DNA of 33,546 bases, taken from a bacterium (GTDB taxonomy: Bacteria > Planctomycetota > J058 > JAJDCP01). The stretch lies in NCBI GenBank assembly GCA_030428695.1, contig JAUIEM010000050.1, positions 1 to 33,546 on the forward strand, given 5' to 3'. The notes under the pieces are model-generated. The model was given only the letters and a program-made list of their open reading frames with translations. It had not been told where the DNA came from and ran no database searches. Below, piece after piece: positions 23,201 to 29,318 of the stretch; position 1 is the stretch's first letter, and every line of letters begins with the position of its first letter. The translations under genes and the position numbers were made by a program.

Positions 23201-24867
23201 ACGAAGGCGTCGAGCCGCGGAGGGCTGTTCGGGGGCCGTCCGGTCAGGATCTCGTGGAGGATGGCGCCGAGCTGGTAGATGTCGGAGCGCGGGCTCAGCG
23301 CCGCCCCGTCCCCGCGGGCCAGCTCCGGGGACATGTACGCCGGCGTGCCGCAGGGCCCCGCGATCCGCGTGCGCGGCCGGATCGTCGCCTGCTCCGCCTG
23401 CTCGACCGCGACCCCCCAGTCACCGAGCAGGACCTCCCCGAAGGCGCCGAGGAGAACGTTCGAGGGCTTGATGTCGTTGTGCAGGACGCCCCGGCTGTGG
23501 GCGAAGCCGACGGCGTTGCACAGCGTGGCGAGGATCTCGAGCTCCTCGTCGCGGGTGTGCGAGCCCGCGGCCAGGCGCTGCGCCCAGGTCGCGCCCTCGA
23601 CGAGCTTCATCGCCATCTGCACCGCGCCCTCGCGCTCGGTCAGGAGGTCGTGGACGGGCAGCACGTTCGGATGCTCGAGGCGCCCGCCGAGCAGCGCCTC
23701 GATCAGGAATTCGGAGCGCCGGGCGGGGGTGTCGCGCTCGAGGACCTTGACGGCGACGGGTCGGTCGAGGCGGGTCTGGATGGCGCGGTAGACGACGCCG
23801 CTGCCGCCCTTGCCCAGAGGCTCGCCGAGGACGAAGGGCAGGACCTCGCCGGGAAGCTCCGGCGGCGCGCCCGTCGCGGGCGGGAGCGTGCGCCCGGTCG
23901 CGCGCACGGTCAGCGGGAGCGGCGCGTCTTCCGCCGTCTCGTCGAGCTCCTCGAGCGTGCGCGCGAAGTCCTCGGCCGTCGGTCGCTCGGCTGGACGCTC
24001 GGCGAGCGCGCGCTGCAGCACCGCGGCGACCCGGGCGGACGGCCCGGGGAGGTCCTCCCACGCCGCGCCGGCCCTCGGCGCGGCACCGGTCAGCGCGAAC
24101 CACAGCGTCGCCGCCAGGCTGTAGAGGTCGGAGCGCGGCGACGTCGCGGTGCGTAGCCCCTGCTCGGGGGCGGCGTAGGCCGGCGTGCCGACGAAGCCGC
24201 AGGTCAGGGTGGTCAGGTCGGCGAGGGTGTCGAGCACGAGGCCGAAGTCGAGCAGCACCGGCGCGCCGTCGGGCCGGATCATCACGTTCGCCGGCTTGAC
24301 GTCGCGGTGGATGTAGCCCTGCTCGTGCATGTACTGCAGGGCCCGCGCGAGCGCGACGCCCCAGCGCGTGACGAGCCGCGCTCCGGGAGGCTCCTGCCGG
24401 ACCCGCGCCTCCAGGGTCTGGCCCGGGACGAGCTCCATCACCAGGTAGACGAAGGCGTCCTCGCGCCCGATCTGGTGCAGGCGGACGAGGCCCGGGTGCG
24501 CGAGGGCCCGCGCCGCCCGCCCCTCCCGGATCAGCCGCTGGCGGCGCTCGGCGGAGGCGCGGACGTCGAAGCGCACCAGCTTCAGGGCCCAGGTCGCCCC
24601 GTCGGCATCGCGCGCCTCGAAGACCTCGCCGAAGCCTCCGCGGCCGAGCGGTCGGACCAGCGCGAAGCCTCCGACGACGTCGGGGTAGGCGGTCGGAACC
24701 GCCACCGTCGTCCGCGGCGCGTGGCCCGTGAGGCGCGTGTGCAGGCGGGTCAGCTCGCGGAGCAGGGCGGGGTCGTCGACACCGTGCCGGCGCAGGTAGC
24801 CCCGTGGGTTGTGGAGCCGTCCCTGGAGGGCCTGGTCGAGGTAGCGGTCGTAGAGCTCGTCGTGCAT
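20212..24867 (-). CDS. Giant tandem Ser/Thr protein kinase with TM segment and TPR-like tail
   Basis: The protein has 1551 residues. Kinase 1 (about 66-310): GRGGFG loop, K96, HRDVKPAN (187-194), DFG (207-209) and a GTPAYAAPE activation end. Kinase 2 (about 343-605): GKGGSG (352-357), VAVK (K374), HNDIKPSN (463-470, Asn for Arg in HRD), DWG (483-485, Trp for Phe) and GTPAYMSPE. Both keep the catalytic Lys and Asp residues, so both may be active. One strong membrane helix (about 721-741, IGAAVAGLALLVVWVVIFVL) separates them from about 800 residues of TPR-like helical repeats, which would be extracytoplasmic if the protein spans once. The ATG at 24867 has GGAAGGG upstream; earlier in-frame starts add low-quality sequence. 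It is divergent from the small gene at 24984. Confidence 0.88.
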   Translation of the reverse strand: MHDELYDRYLDQALQGRLHNPRGYLRRHGVDDPALLRELTRLHTRLTGHAPRTTVAVPTAYPDVVGGFALVRPLGRGGFGEVFEARDADGATWALKLVRFDVRASAERRQRLIREGRAARALAHPGLVRLHQIGREDAFVYLVMELVPGQTLEARVRQEPPGARLVTRWGVALARALQYMHEQGYIHRDVKPANVMIRPDGAPVLLDFGLVLDTLADLTTLTCGFVGTPAYAAPEQGLRTATSPRSDLYSLAATLWFALTGAAPRAGAAWEDLPGPSARVAAVLQRALAERPAERPTAEDFARTLEELDETAEDAPLPLTVRATGRTLPPATGAPPELPGEVLPFVLGEPLGKGGSGVVYRAIQTRLDRPVAVKVLERDTPARRSEFLIEALLGGRLEHPNVLPVHDLLTEREGAVQMAMKLVEGATWAQRLAAGSHTRDEELEILATLCNAVGFAHSRGVLHNDIKPSNVLLGAFGEVLLGDWGVAVEQAEQATIRPRTRIAGPCGTPAYMSPELARGDGAALSPRSDIYQLGAILHEILTGRPPNSPPRLDAFVAQAPAPALEFPLQAPSALVELCRSALDVDPSRRPQSAQAFQARLRDFARHRESLELCLDAARRLRRCEEQAREGENERLYRDFSAVVASFAEARRLHASREATSGLRSARLGLVRAALERGDYGLAATELEDLAPADAEATELRARLAAGLRQRGRDRRARRLLRIGAAVAGLALLVVWVVIFVLRERDARRVARSYEAAQRYADVAMDGFFRIADSIGEEVVEELGSTRNDHVLRELREATLASWRELLAIEHGLEPAQRALLHARVARLALRLDPDTEEAARELARAEELVALLAEDHPARLECAAHRATWLVRQQRWQEAAALAKRGLESLGDADSAWHVGRRLHFLESLAHALDALGDLPASIERREELCATLARAGAHRYLRLQHALELADAVARLGTLAEARGLALEANREVEAWLGERDTSTMRREIAIEALWLLSTVEARAGLLSEARTHVREALAHCRVLRARDPHFAPYRRRLAELLYRLSSLSRGCGDRETVRRCRAELEGLVDELDGDAPVDRIVETFARFGLFFDALDEAVSPGAVDTFFEGAVALLRSVRQERAADPEDVLLFELETVALNICTRLAPELGREREALAWIDETWADPVHAHALFARLARLVALIRKAQLLTLHRPQEARATISACLAELTELRSVHAEDQNLRLLHADALRVEAALAELAGEAPGDALGRALALLDGADHRDAVVSRAEILIAASRAAPADARALLARALATLDALEGPSVQVASLRASALEELGWCDAADGDFARALDRAREAGVIRDRHIGLGPDALRRRIENRTLAWEALDRLGSTNAALEVAAEAYRDGVALTEEGPTRPFDFHDFQLFASVFVHRLRAAGRHREAIEAGRRGFEAGEALAAGFLASPDVSRRGTQLAQAVALAAQAVDETALADAWHTQALAAARAAVARWGPLPALESDLALVLAGLSETRLRQGDPRAAALAADEAVEIFARRGDERRAASCRALAEEARARDE

Positions 24868-24881
24868 GGAAGCACCCTTCC

Positions 24882-24891
24882 GCAGTGTAGC
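24882..24891 (-). promoter_or_regulatory. Extended -10 element for the giant kinase gene
   Basis: On the minus strand this reads GCTACACTGC, about 17 bp before the ATG at 24867, so the leader would be only about 10 nt. The octamer is shared with the promoters at 13309 and 27065. Confidence 0.45.
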
Positions 24892-24983
24892 CGACCGGGC
24901 GCAGTTTTTTTCGCGGAGCCTGTCCCCCTTCCGCCGTGTTCTCGACTGCGTTCGATAGCCGCCAACCCCCCAGGGAGAATCCG

Positions 24984-25517
24984 ATGGCCCGTGCAACCGA
25001 AGCGCAGCGCAAGCAGTTCGCCGAGGCGATGAAGCGCGTCCACCTCGGCCTGTCCATCCTCGGCAACGAGCTCAGCCTGACCAAGCGCCACCCCGACCTC
25101 ACCGGGCTGCTGTTCCTCTCCGGCACGCAGCGCGCGCAGCTCCACCGCCACCTCTTCGGCCTCAAGTGCTACACCAACGATCCCGGTGACCGGCGCAGCC
25201 ATCGCGAGGAGAGGCAGCGCATCCTCGACTTTTTCCAGTCGATCGGTCGGAGCGCGATCGTGCAGGACCCGCGCTCCCCGACGGTGAGCTCGATCACGCC
25301 GGGCGAGGTCCAGAGGGCCGTCGAGTACACGCAGTTCATCCGCTCCCGCGCCGACGACCTCAAGTGGATGGCGGCCAATCCGATCGGGGCGGGAACCTAC
25401 GGCATCGAGCGCAGCCTCCGGGGCAGCGACCACATCCGGGCGATGAAGCGGGCCCGGAACGTGCAGGCCACCTTCGATCTGCTCGACGCGGGCTCGGGGC
25501 TCGTGCCTGCGCGCTAG
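24984..25517 (+). CDS. Hypothetical protein, 177 residues
   Basis: I do not recognise a family. The protein is mostly helical and basic. It starts MARATEAQRKQFAEAMKRVH and includes HPDLTGLLFLSGTQRAQLHR, a poorly charged stretch PRSPTVSSITPGEVQRAVEY, and ends with AMKRARNVQATFDLLDAGSG. There is no signal peptide, membrane helix or cysteine pair. GGGAG lies about 7 nt before the ATG at 24984, which supports the start over an in-frame alternative at 24936. It is divergent from the giant kinase and lies upstream of a sigma factor gene, from which it is separated by a long inverted repeat. Codon use looks like the neighbours, so it is probably a real resident gene. Confidence 0.7.
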   Translation: MARATEAQRKQFAEAMKRVHLGLSILGNELSLTKRHPDLTGLLFLSGTQRAQLHRHLFGLKCYTNDPGDRRSHREERQRILDFFQSIGRSAIVQDPRSPTVSSITPGEVQRAVEYTQFIRSRADDLKWMAANPIGAGTYGIERSLRGSDHIRAMKRARNVQATFDLLDAGSGLVPAR

Positions 25518-25522
25518 AAGCT

Positions 25523-25665
25523 TGGCCCGAAAGCCGCGTGGCGAGGCGCCGCGCGGGTGGGTGGATGCCGAGGATCGACGACGACGCGGCCTTTGTTGAC
25601 CTCGGAGGAGGAGGACGAAGGCAGGCACCCACCCCCGCAAGCCTCGCGAGCGAGGTTTCGGGCCA
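25523..25665. repeat. 143-nt imperfect inverted repeat (long hairpin)
   Basis: Four blocks pair in order. TGGCCCGAAA (25523-25532) pairs with TTTCGGGCCA (25656-25665), GCGAGGC (25541-25547) with GCCTCGC (25641-25647), GGGTGGGTG (25555-25563) with CACCCACCC (25626-25634), and CCGAGG (25568-25573) with CCTCGG (25600-25605). Thirty-two perfect pairs are visible, apart from the loops. It starts 5 nt after the stop of the hypothetical gene and ends 6 nt before the TAGAAT box. It could be a terminator, a structured RNA or a small non-autonomous element; the sequence alone does not decide. Confidence 0.65.
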
Positions 25666-25671
25666 CGCTGC

Positions 25672-25677
25672 TAGAAT
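25672..25677 (+). promoter_or_regulatory. -10 element before the third sigma gene
   Basis: TAGAAT lies 22 bp before the proposed TTG start at 25700, just after the long inverted repeat. It supports the short form of the gene, because the in-frame ATG at 25565 lies upstream of it. Confidence 0.4.
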
Positions 25678-25699
25678 CAGGAAGGGCGGAGGGGAGACG

Positions 25700-26248
25700 T
25701 TGACGGAGCTCGGAGCGCTGCTGGTCCGCCACGAGGGCACGTTGCGGTTCTTCATCCGCAAGCACGCCGGCCTGCGCCTGTTGCGCTACGAGAGCGTCGA
25801 CGACCTGGCCCAGGGGGTCGTCTGCAAGGCCCTGCAGCTCGGCGAGCGGTTCACCTACGAGGGCGACCAGGCCTTCGTCGCCTGGCTCCAGTGCGTGACG
25901 AGGAACTTCATCGGCAACCGTGTCGACTACTGGAGAGCGGCCCGCCGCGACACCACGCGGGTGGTGCGCCTGCTCGAGGCGGAGTCGCAGGAGCTCGATC
26001 CGACCAGCTCGATCACCAGCCCGTCGAGCCGCGCGGCCCGCAAGGAGCAGCTGATCCGCGTCACCCGGGCGATGGCCGGCCTGCCGGAGCGCGACCGCGC
26101 GCTGGTGCTGATGGCGGCGCGCGGTCTGACGACCTCCGAGATCGGCCGGCAGCTCGGCCTTCAGCCCGACTCCGCGAAGAAGGCCCGGCAGCGCGCCCTC
26201 AAGCGGCTGGTCAAGATCTGCCGCCTGCACGACCTGCTCGGCAGCTGA
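25700..26248 (+). CDS. ECF RNA polymerase sigma factor (TTG start)
   Basis: The protein has 182 residues. Region 2 is at about 5-75 (RYESVDDLAQGVVCKALQLG, then FVAWLQCVTRNFIGNRVDYW). Region 4 is at about 120-175 (AMAGLPERDRALVLMAARGL, TTSEIGRQLGLQPDSAKKAR), with a clear helix-turn-helix. The length is typical. The start is TTG at 25700 because GGAGGGGAG lies 4-7 nt upstream and a -10 box sits just before it. The in-frame ATG at 25565 would add 45 residues encoded inside the inverted repeat and lacks family character. No anti-sigma gene is adjacent; the nearest partners are the giant kinase and two unrecognised proteins. Its stop lies inside a perfect hairpin shared with the convergent gene. 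Confidence 0.82.
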   Translation: MTELGALLVRHEGTLRFFIRKHAGLRLLRYESVDDLAQGVVCKALQLGERFTYEGDQAFVAWLQCVTRNFIGNRVDYWRAARRDTTRVVRLLEAESQELDPTSSITSPSSRAARKEQLIRVTRAMAGLPERDRALVLMAARGLTTSEIGRQLGLQPDSAKKARQRALKRLVKICRLHDLLGS

Positions 26249-26270
26249 GCCCGCGGCGGCGGGCTCAGCT
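26243..26270. terminator. Perfect 12-bp hairpin spanning two convergent stop codons
   Basis: AGCTGAGCCCGC (26243-26254) pairs perfectly with GCGGGCTCAGCT (26259-26270) around a 4-nt loop. The left arm contains the TGA of the sigma gene and the right arm contains the stop of the convergent gene on the other strand. The symmetry means it can act in both directions. No U-tract follows. Confidence 0.65.
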
Positions 26271-26993
26271 CCCCCAGTCGATACAGAACTCCTTGCGCTG
26301 CGGGGTGCGGTAGGCGTCGGAGTTGAGGAACTCGTCGATCTTCGCGCGGTGCTTGTCGCGCAGGGCCGAGGCCGCTTCGATCAAGTCGATGCCGTCGACC
26401 TTGAGGTGGGCGCGGACCAGGCGCTTGAAGCGCGCCCAGTGGCGGAAGAACTCGTCGGCCTTCTCGGCCTCGTACATCGGCTCGACGAGCTTCTGCAGGC
26501 TCATCTGGTACAGCTTCAGCTCTTTGCGCAGCTCGTCGGCACCCTCGGGGGTCGCGCCGGACTCCTCGTACTCCTCGTTCATCGCGTCGCGCTTGTCCTC
26601 GAGGCGCTGCAGCCGGTGGAAGAAGCCGCCCATCACCGCGGCGATCTGGCACAGCCGCTTGAGCTGCATCTCGAGCTGGGTGTGCCGTGGATCGGCGGTG
26701 AACACGTGGTAGATCCCGACGAGATCCTCGCCGAACTTCAGCTCGCGCAGGCTCTGCTTTTTGACGCTGACCGTGCGGGCGCCGAGGCGCTGGAGGATGC
26801 CGGGCACGTGCGTGCAGGTGCGCTCGCCGCCGGAGAACAGGAAGGGGTCGGGGACCGGAACGCTCTCGCGCAGCCCCAGCTCCGCCTCGAGCTTCTCGAC
26901 ATCGATCTCGAAGCGGGGCGTCAACAGCCCACGCTTGACCGTGACTGTCGCGTACTCAATCGCTGTCGGCTCGCTCACCGCCCTGGTTCCCAT
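26265..26993 (-). CDS. Hypothetical protein, 242 residues, helical C-terminal half
   Basis: I do not recognise a family. The first 100 residues are mixed and include YATVTVKRGLLTPRFEID, FLFSGGERTCTHVPGILQRL and TVSVKKQSLRELKFGEDLVG. The remainder is long amphipathic helix (MQLKRLCQIAAVMGGFFHRL, KRDAMNEEYEESG, ELRKELKLYQMSLQKLVEPM), suggesting a coiled coil or helical bundle. No signal peptide or membrane helix is seen. The ATG at 26993 is preferred; GGGGAGAG lies upstream at a rather long spacing, and a GTG about 15 nt downstream is possible. It converges on the sigma gene and has its own -10 box. The function is unknown. Confidence 0.65.
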   Translation of the reverse strand: MGTRAVSEPTAIEYATVTVKRGLLTPRFEIDVEKLEAELGLRESVPVPDPFLFSGGERTCTHVPGILQRLGARTVSVKKQSLRELKFGEDLVGIYHVFTADPRHTQLEMQLKRLCQIAAVMGGFFHRLQRLEDKRDAMNEEYEESGATPEGADELRKELKLYQMSLQKLVEPMYEAEKADEFFRHWARFKRLVRAHLKVDGIDLIEAASALRDKHRAKIDEFLNSDAYRTPQRKEFCIDWGS

Positions 26994-27064
26994 CGCGACG
27001 CTCTGGCTCTCCCCGCGGTTCGCGCCGGTCGGGCGCGGCCCCCGCCCGCGGGGTGAACGCGGCT

Positions 27065-27074
27065 GCAGTGTAGC
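27065..27074 (-). promoter_or_regulatory. Extended -10 element for the 242-residue hypothetical gene
   Basis: On the minus strand this reads GCTACACTGC, identical over 10 bases to the box at 24882-24891. It lies about 72 bp before the ATG at 26993 and 50 bp before the stop of the upstream kinase gene, so the hypothetical gene is probably transcribed on its own. Confidence 0.45.
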
Positions 27075-27114
27075 AGGTCCGCGACCGGGGCGCGGCTGCC
27101 AATAATGGTCGGTG

Positions 27115-28980
27115 TCAGGGGTCGAGGGCGAGCCGGAAGCCGGTTCCCGCGCCCCCTTCTTCCGCCGTGGGGCCGAGCAGCGGGGCGAGCCGTGCGGCCT
27201 CGGCGGGGGTGAGCAGGCGGTAGGCGCGGTCGTCGCGGGCGCTGCGCCAGGCACAGTACGCCGCGGCGTCCTCCGCGCTGATCGCGGTGACCGGTGCAGC
27301 GAGCGGTGGGGGCGCGATCCAGCCCTCGCCGCTCCGCTCCCACAGGGCGACCACGCCGCTGTCGCCGGTGCTGCGCGGGACGAAGCGCAGGTGCTCGCCG
27401 CGGCCGCAGTCCATCTCCGCGAGGAAGGGGGCGTAGTCTGCGCGGCTGACCGCTTCGAGCGCGACCCACACGTCGACGCCGGCGCTCTGCACACGCACGA
27501 AGCCCTCGCGCGGCGCGTCGCTCGCGGCGCTTCCCTGCAGGCGCTGGAAGCCGTGGAAGGCGGGCTGCTCCTCGAGGATGCGGGTGTAGGCCGCCAGCGC
27601 CCCGACGTGGTCACCGCCCCGCTCGAGCCCCGACGCGACCTCGAGGGCGCGGCTCTCGGCGGCGTCGGAGGAATACCCGAGGCGCGGCCCGACGTAGACC
27701 CCGAGCGCCGCCGCGAGGCCGAAGCCGAGCAGCAGGCCGGCGACCTTCCCGACGCGGCCGACGCGGGGGAACCAGCCCTCCGCCTTGCGCAGGTCCGCGA
27801 GCTCCGCCCGCAGGGCGCGGTGTACCTCGAGGGCGTTGCCCGGCCGGTCGGCGACGTCGCGCGCGATCATCCGCAGCACGAGGTCGGAGAGCCCGCGCGG
27901 CAGGTCGGGGCGCAGGGTGCGGGGCGGGGTCGGGTTGCCGTCGAGCAGGATCTTGACGAACTCCGCGACCGACTTCGCCTGGATCGGCAGCCGCCCGCAG
28001 AGCGCCTCGTAGAGGGTCGTGCCGAGGCTGAAGATGTCGCTGTGGGGGCCGATCAGCTCGCGCTTGCCCATGCCCTGCTCCGGGGACATGTAGGCGAGGG
28101 TGCCGACCGTCTTCCCCATCCGCGTCAGGTGGGTGTGGGCGTGCAGCTGCTTGGCGAGGCCGAAGTCCATCAGGAAGGGCACGCCGCGCTCGGAGAGCAG
28201 GACGTTCGAGGGCTTGAGGTCGCGGTGGATCACGCCCTGGGTGTGGGCGTGGTAGAGCGCGAGGGCGAGCCGGTCGAAGATCTCGAGGATCTCGCGCAGG
28301 CTGAGGTCGCGGGCGTTGATCGCCGCGCGCAGCGAGCGGCCCTCGATCAGGTCCATCGTGAAGAAGTGCAGCCCGCGCTGCACGCCGACGTCGTGGACGG
28401 CGACGATGTTCGGGTGGCGCAGCCGGGCCGCCGCCCGGGATTCGTGCTGGAAGCGGGCGAGCAGCGAGGCGTCGTTGGCCCGCTCGGGGGGCAGCACCTT
28501 CATCGCGTAGTCGCGCTTGAGCTTCTCGTGGCGGACCTGAAAGACCTGGCCCATGCCGCCCTTGCCGATGCGCCGCTTGATCGTGTACGGCCCGAGCCGC
28601 GTGCCGGGGCGCAGGGGCCAGGCGGCGCGGGCGTCGCGCCGGCGGGAGCCCGAGCTGTCCTGGAGCCTGCGCGCCCCCGAGCTCTCCTGCCGCCGACGGG
28701 TGCCGGAGCTGGCGGGGTTCTTCAGCGTGCGGTCGGGGCCCGGCCGGCGGGAGCCGCGGCCGGAGCTCGGCGGGCGCGGGAGCGTGCGGCCGGAGCCCGG
28801 CTTGTGGAGCTTGCGCCGGAGCGCGGCGAGCTGGTCGCGGTGCAGGAGCCCGCTGTCGACGAGCACCTGGGCGACGCTGCCGCCGCGTTGCGCCGCCGCG
28901 CGGGCCCAGTCTTCCCGCTGCACCAGCCCGCTCTCGAGCGCCTCGCGGAGCAACAGGCGATCGCGGTCGTAGAGAGACAT
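27115..28980 (-). CDS. Membrane-anchored Ser/Thr kinase with degenerate FGE/SUMF-like C-terminus
   Basis: The protein has 621 residues. The N-terminus (about 8-58) has two short helical repeats, ESGLVQREDWARAAAQ and DSGLLHRDQLAALRRK. Next is an Arg/Ser-rich linker (about 60-118) with repeated SSG units. The kinase (about 131-395) has GKGGMG, K161, HRDLKPSN (252-259), DFG (272-274) and TLAYMSPEQ; all catalytic residues are present. One membrane helix lies at about 413-430. The tail (about 490-621) keeps fragments of the formylglycine-generating-enzyme fold (APVTAISAEDAAAYCAWRSA, YRLLTPAEAARLAP, GTGFRLAL) but lacks most of the domain. GGAG lies 9 nt before the ATG at 28980. It is divergent from the kinase at 29319, whose tail is a fuller version of the same domain. 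Confidence 0.9.
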   Translation of the reverse strand: MSLYDRDRLLLREALESGLVQREDWARAAAQRGGSVAQVLVDSGLLHRDQLAALRRKLHKPGSGRTLPRPPSSGRGSRRPGPDRTLKNPASSGTRRRQESSGARRLQDSSGSRRRDARAAWPLRPGTRLGPYTIKRRIGKGGMGQVFQVRHEKLKRDYAMKVLPPERANDASLLARFQHESRAAARLRHPNIVAVHDVGVQRGLHFFTMDLIEGRSLRAAINARDLSLREILEIFDRLALALYHAHTQGVIHRDLKPSNVLLSERGVPFLMDFGLAKQLHAHTHLTRMGKTVGTLAYMSPEQGMGKRELIGPHSDIFSLGTTLYEALCGRLPIQAKSVAEFVKILLDGNPTPPRTLRPDLPRGLSDLVLRMIARDVADRPGNALEVHRALRAELADLRKAEGWFPRVGRVGKVAGLLLGFGLAAALGVYVGPRLGYSSDAAESRALEVASGLERGGDHVGALAAYTRILEEQPAFHGFQRLQGSAASDAPREGFVRVQSAGVDVWVALEAVSRADYAPFLAEMDCGRGEHLRFVPRSTGDSGVVALWERSGEGWIAPPPLAAPVTAISAEDAAAYCAWRSARDDRAYRLLTPAEAARLAPLLGPTAEEGGAGTGFRLALDP

Positions 28981-29318
28981 GCCGTGTGCTCCAGTGATGA
29001 GATGTAGGACATGCCTCGGCCGCGTCCAGTCTGACACAAATCGGCCGGCGCTGCAGCCGCGGCCCCGCCGGGGTTCCGGCGCGTGACGCGCGGCGCGCGG
29101 AGTGATCGGGGACGCCGCGAGTCGGGTGAAAACAGAGCGCAAGGGCGTGTTCGTCACGAGCCGGGCAAGATCGACAAGCTCCGGGCTGTTCGCGGACTGC
29201 GATCGCCTCGACGAGCGTTGTGCAGAACGGGCCCCGCGCCGCGTTCAATCCGTCCGCCGGCCGGGCCGCCTTGCTTTCGTCGGTCCTCTCGCCCATCCTC
29301 GACGCGGGGGAGGGAGCC
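28981..29318. other. 338-bp intergenic region between divergent kinase genes
   Basis: It should hold the promoters of both kinase genes. I see no convincing -35/-10 pair, no RNA gene and no long repeat. An in-frame GTG for the right-hand gene lies at 29220, but the strong SD sits just before 29319. Confidence 0.5.

Noticed and set aside
20452..24156. Plus-strand open frame of over 1200 codons opposite the giant kinase
   Set aside because: The minus-strand reading has full kinase motifs, a TM helix and an SD; the plus frame shows only compositional repeats.
25581..25605. CCTTTGTTGACC as a third copy of the ECF-type promoter
   Set aside because: Only the CCTTT part matches; there is no GTAAGGG at the right spacing.
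25565..25699. ATG at 25565 as the start of the third sigma factor
   Set aside because: The extra 45 residues are encoded inside the inverted repeat, upstream of the -10 box, with no sigma-factor character.
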